Below are positions 13,710 through 19,504 of a stretch of DNA of 19,504 nucleotides, one piece after another. The DNA is taken from NCBI GenBank assembly GCA_947505055.1, contig CANNLO010000058.1, forward strand, positions 1 through 19,504, written 5' to 3'. This DNA is from Methylococcaceae bacterium. Lineage in GTDB: Bacteria; Pseudomonadota; Gammaproteobacteria; Methylococcales; Methylomonadaceae. How positions within the stretch are numbered: the stretch's first letter is position 1; every line of letters starts with the position of its first letter. Below the pieces are notes generated by a model that was given only the letters and a program-made list of their open reading frames with translations, ran no database searches and was not told where the DNA came from. Made by a program: the position numbers and the translations under genes.

Positions 13710-14885
13710 ATGAAATCACATCCTATTTTTGATTATCCACTTTTTACCCTTGGTTTTAGAGCCTTCTTTCTCTTGGCAGGACTTGCAGCACTCGTACTTA
13801 TTGTGTTTTGGAATGCCCTGTTCACTGGTTCCTTAACAACCGAACATTATTTTTCTGACAATTTTTGGCATGCCCATGAAATGCTGTTAGGTTATGCCGT
13901 TGCCGTCATTTCGGGTTTTTTATTAACCGCAGTAAAAAACTGGACCGGAAAACCCACCATAACGGGTGATCAACTGGCTAGTTTATGTTTGTTATGGCTC
14001 TATGGCCGCCTTCTACCCTTTTATTCAGGTATGTTGCCTGACGTACTAATTGCACTGGTTGATTTTGCTTTTTTACCCGCTTTGGCCTATCAAGTCAGCA
14101 AACCCATCTTTGAAGCAAAACAGTATAAGAATCTTTTTTTTATAGGTTTATTACTACTGTTAATGCTTGGGAACGGTCTAATCCATGCAGAAATGCTCGG
14201 AGTACTGGACTACTCTGCGGCAACAGGCATTCAATTGGTCGTTGCAACCATCATTGTGTTGATTCTCATCATCGCAGGACGGGTATTTCCCTTTTTCACC
14301 GAGCGCGGAATACCTGGGACGCTGATTATCAAAAACCCTATATTGGACATCGCTTCAGTAGTCTCCGCTGTTGTTGTGTTTTCCCTGCAATTAATTGATG
14401 TTTCAGGACACCTGCTGGCCCTGGCAGCAACTATTGCTGTTGTTGCCAATATCGCCAGATTATCTGGCTGGTATGTGAAGCGCATCTGGTATGTCCCTTT
14501 GTTATGGGTGCTTTATATTGGCTATACCTGGATAATTTCAGGTTTTATCTTGACAGTCTTATCAGCCTATCAAGTGGTACATACATCGCTGGCATTACAT
14601 GCTTTTACGCTGGGTGGTATCGGTGTTTTAACCCTGGGCATGATGGCGCGAGTTTCACTAGGCCACACGGGTTATTCACTGAAAGCCTCCAATGCAATAG
14701 CCATCGCTTTCATTTTGCTTAATATTGCAGCACTTTTTCGTGTCCTTTTACCCATTGCGATGCCGGCCTGGTATGAATCTTTAATCTATATTTCAACGCT
14801 TTCCTGGCTTGCAGCCTTTTCCTTATTCATTTTTATTTATGGCCCAATATTGACCCGCGCAAGAATCGATGGTCAGGACGGTTAA
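13710..14885 (+). CDS. nnrS: NnrS family multi-spanning membrane protein
   Basis: A 391-residue inner-membrane protein with about 12 hydrophobic helices. NnrS proteins are haem- and copper-containing membrane proteins that protect against nitric oxide and related nitrosative stress. Conserved features seen here are FTLGFRAFFLLAG near the start, FWHAHEMLLGY with His54 and His56, VISGFLLTAVKNWTG, RVFPFFTERGIPG and the C-terminal ALHAFTLGGIGVLTLGMMAR with another conserved His. Length matches the family. The gene is linked to the DUF2721 gene by a TAATG stop-start overlap. No NO-responsive binding site (NsrR- or FNR-like) was recognised upstream, so regulation is not clear. Confidence 0.93.
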   Translation: MKSHPIFDYPLFTLGFRAFFLLAGLAALVLIVFWNALFTGSLTTEHYFSDNFWHAHEMLLGYAVAVISGFLLTAVKNWTGKPTITGDQLASLCLLWLYGRLLPFYSGMLPDVLIALVDFAFLPALAYQVSKPIFEAKQYKNLFFIGLLLLLMLGNGLIHAEMLGVLDYSAATGIQLVVATIIVLILIIAGRVFPFFTERGIPGTLIIKNPILDIASVVSAVVVFSLQLIDVSGHLLALAATIAVVANIARLSGWYVKRIWYVPLLWVLYIGYTWIISGFILTVLSAYQVVHTSLALHAFTLGGIGVLTLGMMARVSLGHTGYSLKASNAIAIAFILLNIAALFRVLLPIAMPAWYESLIYISTLSWLAAFSLFIFIYGPILTRARIDGQDG

Positions 14886-15313
14886 TGCTTTCCAGATTTG
14901 ATGGTATTGTTGAACTGGTCACCAGTTCCCTGGTTTTATTTTCCAGCATAGGTATTTTTGTACTGACCCTCAATGCTCGTTATACCCATGCTATTAGTCG
15001 GGTCAGAGAGCTTTACGAAGAAATGAAAACCAGTGCAAATGCTAAGAAACTGGAAAAAGAACTCACGTCCATGGTGTATAGGTGTCATGTGCTTAAATGG
15101 AGTTTCGCCCTCTTATTATGCAGTTCTTTAAGCAGTGGCGTATTCATGCTGGGCTCAATAGCTTTAAGATTTACCGATAAAATCAGTGCTGAAATTTTGA
15201 TTTTATTTGTAGTAGTCAGTGTTTTATTTATCTTTAGCTCAATGGCTTGCCTGTTTATTGACGTACTCGTCTCTTTAAGAGCTACACTGATTCACATTGG
15301 CAAAATTAAATAA
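14885..15313 (+). CDS. DUF2721-family membrane protein
   Basis: A 142-residue protein with three hydrophobic helices (about residues 8-30, 73-93 and 101-130) separated by a charged cytoplasmic segment with ARYTHAISRVRELYEEM and LTSMVYRCHVLKWSF. That arrangement and the R-x-R-L/Y-R-C-x-x-L pattern fit DUF2721, whose function is unknown. Its ATG overlaps the nnrS stop codon by one base (TAATG), so the two are probably translated together. That suggests a shared setting, but no direct role in nitric oxide metabolism is shown. Confidence 0.75.
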   Translation: MLSRFDGIVELVTSSLVLFSSIGIFVLTLNARYTHAISRVRELYEEMKTSANAKKLEKELTSMVYRCHVLKWSFALLLCSSLSSGVFMLGSIALRFTDKISAEILILFVVVSVLFIFSSMACLFIDVLVSLRATLIHIGKIK

Positions 15314-15380
15314 TCATAGCCATAATTTAAATAGATTATCAATCGTCCAAAAGTTTTTGCACTTTTTTCATGTTGTACGC

Positions 15381-15404
15381 CATGAAATTCAACCTTATTT
15401 CATG
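15381..15404. repeat. Inverted repeat CATGAAAT-N8-ATTTCATG upstream of the DUF411 gene
   Basis: Perfect 8-bp arms (15381-15388 and 15397-15404) around an 8-base AT-rich centre, 69-92 bases upstream of the DUF411 lipoprotein ATG in a 159-base gap. Placement suits a regulator binding site. A terminator is less likely because the arms are AT-rich and no T-run follows. Confidence 0.35.
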
Positions 15405-15472
15405 CGAAGACTTATGCAACGATTAAAAATACCTTATCCCCAAACCTTTACTTAAGTGAATGAGTCATTCCC

Positions 15473-15988
15473 ATGAAAGTATTATTAACTTTATTGTCCT
15501 TGTGTTTACTCATTTTAAATGCCTGCGTTAGCACTGATAATGCTGATTTACGTAACGCTTCCCAGCCAGATAAATCAGTTGATTTATCACCCGCTGTCTC
15601 CGGTAAACCTATTGATATCGTTGTTTATAGAAGTCCTACCTGCGCTTGCTGTGAAAAGTGGCAGGCACATTTGAAAAAAAACAATTTCAATATAAAAGAA
15701 ATTCGTACCAGCGAAATGCCAGCGATAAGAGATAAATATGGCGTACCGGAGGAAATGGCATCTTGTCACACTGCGCTGGTCGGGGGTTATGTTGTTGAAG
15801 GCCATGTGCCGGCCAATGAGATTAAAGCGTTATTGGAAACAAAGCCAAAAGTGGTCGGGATCGCAATTCCCTCTATGCCATTCGGAACCCCGGGCATGGA
15901 AATGGGTGATGATAAGGACGCCTATGAATTAATAGGCTTTGATCGTGAAAAACATTACCAGGTATTAAAAAGCGTCAAAGGTAACTGA
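15473..15988 (+). CDS. DUF411 metal-binding lipoprotein
   Basis: A 171-residue predicted lipoprotein with a DUF411 domain. The signal peptide ends in a lipobox LNAC with lipidated Cys18. A linker to residue 45 leads to a thioredoxin-like start, IDIVVYRSPTCACCEKW, with Cys57, Cys59 and Cys60. Cys98-His99 (MASCHTA), His111 (EGHVP) and a Met-rich loop MPFGTPGMEMG with Met135, Met142 and Met144 follow. DUF411 proteins often sit with copper-handling genes, and these Cys, His and Met residues are suitable ligands for copper, so an envelope copper-binding role is plausible though not proven. It is separated from the upstream genes by 159 bases and probably has its own promoter. A strong hairpin lies about 58 bases past its stop. 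Confidence 0.88.
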   Translation: MKVLLTLLSLCLLILNACVSTDNADLRNASQPDKSVDLSPAVSGKPIDIVVYRSPTCACCEKWQAHLKKNNFNIKEIRTSEMPAIRDKYGVPEEMASCHTALVGGYVVEGHVPANEIKALLETKPKVVGIAIPSMPFGTPGMEMGDDKDAYELIGFDREKHYQVLKSVKGN

Positions 15989-16045
15989 CTGTTTACTTTA
16001 CACTGTCGTTCTGGCCAATTAAAACTAGTGTGTTACCAAGGTGGT

Positions 16046-16086
16046 GTAGTGGTTGAGTTAGGCGCTAGCCGCAACCCAACCACTAC
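16046..16086. repeat. Strong hairpin between convergent genes (repeat or bidirectional terminator)
   Basis: GTAGTGGTT (16046-16054) pairs perfectly with AACCACTAC (16078-16086). Inside, GTT/AAC and GGC/GCC extend the stem with small internal loops, leaving GCTA at the tip. It lies 57 bases past the DUF411 gene and 5 bases past the FAD enzyme gene, which converge. Neither strand shows a T-run after the stem, so it looks more like a dispersed REP-type palindrome than a classical terminator, though it may still block transcription. Confidence 0.55.
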
Positions 16087-16091
16087 AAAAG

Positions 16092-17687
16092 CTATTGACT
16101 CATCGCCAAAGCCAGAGCTTCGGCAACTTTAATGCCATCAACTGCCGCAGACAAAATTCCGCCTGCATAGCCTGCTCCCTCCCCTGCCGGATACAGTCCT
16201 TTTATATTCATGCTTTGAAAGCTTTCATTACGCTTGATACGAATTGGCGACGAGGTGCGAGTTTCTACACCGGTTAATACCGCGTCATTCATCGCAAAGC
16301 CATTTATTTTTTTATCAAACGCGGGCAACGCTTCGCGGAGCGCAGTGATTGCGTACTCCGGGAGTGCTGAACTTAAATCACACAAATGAACACCCGGTGT
16401 ATAAGACGGTTGCACGGTTCCCAACACCGAAGACGGACGATTGGCTAGAAAATCGCCTACCAGTTGCCCCGGCGCTTCATACGTTTCTCCGCCCAGCTTA
16501 AAAGCCCTAGCTTCCAGATTGCGTTGAAAATCAATACCTGCCAAGGGATGGCCGGGATAATCTTCAGGGGTAATACCAACCACGATACCACTATTGGCAT
16601 TACGCTCATTTCTGGAATATTGGCTCATGCCATTAGTCACCACATGCCCTGCCTCCGAAGTTGCGGCGACCACTGTGCCGCCTGGACACATGCAAAAACT
16701 GTAAACAGAGCGACCGTTTTTACAATGATGCACCAACTTATAATCGGCTGCACCCAATAAGGGATGTCCAGCCTGACTGCCCCAACGACAGCTATCAATC
16801 ATTGATTGTGGATGTTCGATACGAAAGCCGATCGAAAAGGGCTTGGCTTCTATATAAACGCCCCGGTCATAGAGCATTTTAAAGGTATCCCTAGCGCTGT
16901 GACCAACTGCCAAAACCACATGCTCGCAAGGAATGGTTTCACCGCCGTTAATAACCACGCCGCGCACCTGACCGTTATCCAGCAGAATATCGTCAACGCG
17001 GCTTTGGAAACGTATTTCACCACCCAAAGACTCAATGGTAGCGCGAATATTTTCGACCACCGTGACCAATCTAAAAGTACCGATATGAGGCTTGCCAACA
17101 TAAAGAATTTCATCCGGCGCACCGGCTTTAACAAATTCCGTTAGCACTTTGCGGCCATAATGATTAGGGTCTTTTATCTGGGTATAGAGTTTACCATCCG
17201 AAAAAGTACCGGCACCGCCTTCGCCAAACTGCACATTGGACTCAGGATTAAAGACACCTTTACGCCACAGCCCGAAAGTATCTTTAGTGCGCTCACGTAC
17301 CTCTTTGCCGCGTTCCAGAATAATTGGCCGAAAGCCCATTTGCGCCAAAATCAAACCAGCAAACAAACCACAAGGGCCGGTACCGATAATGACTGGTCGC
17401 CGCAACAACTCTCCAGGTGCCTGGGTTACAAAATGATAAGCACAGCTTGGCGTTAAAGAAATATGTGGGTCATCTGCAAATAGGTTGATTATCTCTTGTT
17501 CATTAATCGTTTCAACATCAACCGTATAAACCAGCAAAACCGCATTACGTTTTCGTGCATCAAAACCCTGCCGGAAAATTTTATAACTGATAAGTTGTTC
17601 GGCACTGATACCAAGTCGCGCAAGTAAGGCATATTTCAGGTTGTCAGAGTGATCGAGGGGGAGTTTAAGGTCAGTGATTCTTAACAT
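16092..17687 (-). CDS. COG2509-type FAD-dependent dehydrogenase of unknown substrate
   Basis: A 531-residue flavoprotein. An N-terminal ferredoxin-like domain (about residues 1-90, ending in HFVTQA) precedes the FAD-binding fold: VIIGTGPCGLFAGL with the dinucleotide motif GTGPCG at 102-107, then PIILERG. Further family signatures are NVQFGEGGAGTFSDGKLYTQIKD, VLAVGHSARDTF, FSIGFRIEHPQ, CMCPGGTVVAA and the C-terminal GLYPAGEGAGYAGGI. Annotated homologues are called uncharacterised FAD-dependent dehydrogenases; the substrate is not known. The CMCPGG Cys residues are conserved as far as I recall. It is divergent from the DUF2905 gene and has no operon partner. Length is normal and I see no break in the frame. 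Confidence 0.9.
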   Translation of the reverse strand: MLRITDLKLPLDHSDNLKYALLARLGISAEQLISYKIFRQGFDARKRNAVLLVYTVDVETINEQEIINLFADDPHISLTPSCAYHFVTQAPGELLRRPVIIGTGPCGLFAGLILAQMGFRPIILERGKEVRERTKDTFGLWRKGVFNPESNVQFGEGGAGTFSDGKLYTQIKDPNHYGRKVLTEFVKAGAPDEILYVGKPHIGTFRLVTVVENIRATIESLGGEIRFQSRVDDILLDNGQVRGVVINGGETIPCEHVVLAVGHSARDTFKMLYDRGVYIEAKPFSIGFRIEHPQSMIDSCRWGSQAGHPLLGAADYKLVHHCKNGRSVYSFCMCPGGTVVAATSEAGHVVTNGMSQYSRNERNANSGIVVGITPEDYPGHPLAGIDFQRNLEARAFKLGGETYEAPGQLVGDFLANRPSSVLGTVQPSYTPGVHLCDLSSALPEYAITALREALPAFDKKINGFAMNDAVLTGVETRTSSPIRIKRNESFQSMNIKGLYPAGEGAGYAGGILSAAVDGIKVAEALALAMSQ

Positions 17688-17811
17688 AAAATATAGTCCG
17701 CTGGATTCTTGTTATAGAACCCTTTGTTTTGCTGGTAACAGTGTAAAAGGTATATCATTTTACCTTAATTGAAAGCCGAAGATGATATTCACGCAGGAAA
17801 GGAGCAAAACA

Positions 17812-18027
17812 ATGGCAAGTGGTAAACTTATAATGGGACTAGGCGTTGTATTGGTATTGATAGGTTTGGCTGTCAGTTATGCACCCTGGTTGCTTAACTG
17901 GTTTGGTAAATTGCCCGGTGATATTCGCATCGAAGAGGAACAGCGCTTTATGTTCATGCCAATCACCTCCATGCTGGTTATTAGCATAGTCTTAACGCTA
18001 ATTGTGAATCTGTTTTTTCGTAAATAA
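17812..18027 (+). CDS. Small DUF2905-family membrane protein
   Basis: A 71-residue protein with two membrane helices (about residues 5-25 and 47-68) and a short middle segment NWFGKLPGDIRIEEEQRF, the signature of DUF2905. Function is unknown. An in-frame ATG exists 30 bases upstream, but I chose ATG at 17812: AGGAG is placed seven bases before it and it removes a non-hydrophobic leader that the family lacks. A 6-bp inverted repeat (AAGGTA at 17747-17752, TACCTT at 17761-17766) lies in its upstream region, next to a weak promoter-like TTGCTG/TATCAT pair. It converges with the sugar transporter gene 16 bases on, with no visible terminator between. Confidence 0.86.
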   Translation: MASGKLIMGLGVVLVLIGLAVSYAPWLLNWFGKLPGDIRIEEEQRFMFMPITSMLVISIVLTLIVNLFFRK

Positions 18028-18043
18028 TAGCATGTAAAATCAA

Positions 18044-19318
18044 CTACAAACTGTAACCTCGCCAGCCATAATAGGCGATATAGCAATAACAAAGTATCGG
18101 GATAAAAAACGCCTGTTGTATGCCAATCTGATCAGCGAATAAGCCTTGTATGACAGGAAGCACCGCGCCACCAACAATGGCTGCACATAAAATTCCCGAG
18201 CCTTGCCCTGTGTGTTTACCCAGTCCGCTCACGGCAAGTGAAAAAATAGTCGGGAACATAATCGAGTTAAACAGTCCTACGGCAAGTATCGTGCACATGA
18301 CTAACTGACCGCTGCCAACAATAGTTATCAAAATCAGTAAGGCCGCCATTAAGGCGTTAAAGGTCAATACTTTGTTTGGCTGTATTTTTTGCATGACTGC
18401 CGCGCCGATAAAACGTCCAAGCATTGCACCCCCCCAATAAAACGACACATACTTTCCGGCCTCTTGTTCTTTCAATCCCGCAATTGAAGGCTCGCCCAGA
18501 AAATTGATCAGAAAACTGCCTATGGACACTTCACCGCCTACATAAACAAAGATACCGATTGCGCCAAAAATCAAGTGTTTATAATTCCACGCACTCTCAT
18601 GAAGCGCTTCTTTATCTGCTGAAATTTGAGTTTCGGGAGCTTTAATGTCGGGCAACTTGATCACAGCAAAAACCCCCGCTATAAAAAACAAAACCGCCGC
18701 CAGCAATAAATAGGGATTTTGCACAGCCGCGGCTTGAGCTGTCTGATAAACCGAAAGCTCATCAGCATTCAGCAGATTAACTTCAGCTACCGATTTAACA
18801 GCCGTATCCAATATAAATAATGCGCCCAGATAAGGGGCGAGGGTAGTACCCAGCGAATTAAATGCCTGAGTCAGCGTTAAACGACTGGAAGCAGTTTCTG
18901 GTTTCCCTAAAATAGTAACATAGGGATTTGCGGCAACCTGTAATAAAGTAATACCGGAAGCCAACACAAAAAAAGCCGCTAAAAATAAAGGATAAGAATG
19001 CAAACCGGCCGCCGGATAAAACAACAAGCAGCCTATTCCGGCAATGGCCAAGCCAGCAATAATACCGCCTTTATAATTGATCTTTTCTACCAGATAACCA
19101 CTGGGAACAGACACCACAAAATAGGCGGCAAAAAAACAAAATTGAATCAACATGGCTTCGGTGTAATTCAGGGTAAACACCGATTTTAAATGAGGAATCA
19201 AAATATCATTTAAACTGGTGATAAACCCCCAGATAAAGAACAATGAGGTCAACAAAGTCAGCGAACCTGGATATTGGGGTTTATCGATGCTGCTTGCCAG
19301 TTTGTTTACAGAGATCAT
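18044..19318 (-). CDS. FucP-family MFS sugar/proton symporter
   Basis: A 424-residue major facilitator with 12 predicted helices, of the fucose/glucose-galactose:H+ symporter (FucP/GluP) family. Family landmarks are the first helix [19 protein letters not shown] (Asn and Asp in the N-D pair), [18 protein letters not shown] (helix 2), [14 protein letters not shown] (helix 4 region) and [19 protein letters not shown] (helix 5). The second half contains [17 protein letters not shown] and [14 protein letters not shown]. Substrate is probably a hexose or related sugar; the exact one cannot be read from sequence. The gene upstream on the same strand is a probable GH3 beta-glucosidase, so uptake of released glucose is a reasonable guess. 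A palindromic repeat sits just upstream of the ATG. Confidence 0.9.
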   Translation of the reverse strand: MISVNKLASSIDKPQYPGSLTLLTSLFFIWGFITSLNDILIPHLKSVFTLNYTEAMLIQFCFFAAYFVVSVPSGYLVEKINYKGGIIAGLAIAGIGCLLFYPAAGLHSYPLFLAAFFVLASGITLLQVAANPYVTILGKPETASSRLTLTQAFNSLGTTLAPYLGALFILDTAVKSVAEVNLLNADELSVYQTAQAAAVQNPYLLLAAVLFFIAGVFAVIKLPDIKAPETQISADKEALHESAWNYKHLIFGAIGIFVYVGGEVSIGSFLINFLGEPSIAGLKEQEAGKYVSFYWGGAMLGRFIGAAVMQKIQPNKVLTFNALMAALLILITIVGSGQLVMCTILAVGLFNSIMFPTIFSLAVSGLGKHTGQGSGILCAAIVGGAVLPVIQGLFADQIGIQQAFFIPILCYCYIAYYGWRGYSL

Positions 19319-19341
19319 AGGTTTATCGTCATCAGATTAAG

Positions 19342-19415
19342 GTAGGATGGGTAGAACGCAGTGAAACCCATCTTTATAGTGCATGATAAGTTTCGCGTTG
19401 CTCTACCCATCCTAC
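19342..19415. repeat. 74-bp palindromic repeat element (MITE- or REP-like)
   Basis: GTAGGATGGGTAGA (19342-19355) pairs perfectly with TCTACCCATCCTAC (19402-19415). The arms continue imperfectly inward (ACGCAGTGAAACCCATC on the left against GCAACGCGAAACTTATC on the right), giving arms of about 30 bases with a 12-15 base centre. It has no coding capacity. Similar GTAGGATGGGT palindromes are common dispersed elements in some gammaproteobacteria, as I recall. It lies between the GH3 fragment and the transporter. It may act as a transcript-stabilising or attenuating hairpin between them. Confidence 0.7.
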
Positions 19416-19421
19416 GACTAA

Positions 19422-19504
19422 TTATTTTGTTACGGTGAAGCCAACAATTTCATTGCCCACCAGCACTTTAAAATCGCCAGGTTCCACAACCCGTTTCATA
19501 TCAA
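19422..19504 (-). CDS. C-terminal end of a probable GH3 beta-glucosidase (5' end outside window)
   Basis: The last 27 codons of a gene entering from the right edge, ending with TAA at 19422-19424. The visible peptide includes MKRVVEPGDFKVLVGNE and ends IVGFTVTK. The V-x-EPG-x-F-x-V-x-VG pattern is the end of the fibronectin type III-like domain that closes many family 3 glycoside hydrolases. With so little sequence, another enzyme with the same Fn3-like tail is possible. It points the same way as the sugar transporter 100 bases downstream, which supports a sugar-use operon. Confidence 0.55.
   Translation of the reverse strand, partial: DMKRVVEPGDFKVLVGNEIVGFTVTK

Noticed and set aside
16464..17456. 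Several plus-strand open frames of 70-110 codons opposite the FAD enzyme gene
   Set aside because: The minus-strand frame carries all FAD-binding motifs without interruption; the opposite frames are low-complexity shadows.
1..19504. CRISPR arrays, tRNA or rRNA genes, prophage or toxin-antitoxin systems
   Set aside because: No regularly spaced repeats, cloverleaf-like sequences, rRNA segments or recognisable phage or toxin proteins were seen on either strand.

Overview
The window looks like chromosome from a Gram-negative gammaproteobacterium. Base composition is moderate (roughly 43-45% G+C by eye). Lipoprotein and LolA/MMPL export genes imply an outer membrane, and RimK closely follows the gammaproteobacterial pattern. 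The palindromic repeats and the mix of genes (NnrS, DUF411, rubredoxin, FucP-type transporter next to a GH3 enzyme) remind me of methanotrophs of the order Methylococcales. That placement is an impression from memory, not something the sequence proves.

Region 1 (1-11263, all minus strand) is most of an aryl-polyene (APE)-type biosynthetic operon, transcribed right to left. In order of transcription it encodes: a ketosynthase-like protein without an active-site cysteine; a PlsC-type acyltransferase; two acyl carrier proteins; a COG4648-type membrane protein; an adenylation enzyme fused to a hotdog dehydratase; a GT2 glycosyltransferase; an LpxL-type acyltransferase; an MIO-dependent aromatic amino acid ammonia-lyase; a hotdog thioesterase; a DUF4410-like lipoprotein; a LolA-like carrier; and an MMPL/RND-type exporter cut by the left edge. 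Nearly all neighbours overlap by 4-20 bases, so translation is probably coupled. The condensing ketosynthases, ketoreductase and second dehydratase expected of an APE pathway are not here and probably lie left of base 1. Proposed logic: the lyase makes an aryl-acrylic acid, the ligase loads it on an ACP, the polyene chain is extended, acyltransferases and the glycosyltransferase attach it to a lipid or sugar anchor, and the LolA/MMPL/lipoprotein module moves it to the outer membrane.

Region 2 (11264-11704) is an AT-rich divergent intergenic region with a perfect 6-bp dyad near the APE operon start and a candidate promoter facing rimK.

Region 3 (11705-15988, plus strand) holds rimK (ribosomal protein S6 glutamate ligase), a short rubredoxin, an exported protein of unknown function, nnrS, a DUF2721 membrane protein that starts on the nnrS stop codon, and a DUF411 lipoprotein with likely metal-binding Cys, His and Met residues.

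Region 4 (15989-19504) starts with a strong hairpin between convergent genes. It continues with a COG2509-type FAD-dependent dehydrogenase (minus), a small DUF2905 membrane protein (plus), a FucP-family sugar transporter (minus), a 74-bp palindromic repeat that looks like a MITE or REP element, and the extreme C-terminus of a probable GH3 beta-glucosidase. The last two genes suggest a small sugar-use locus.
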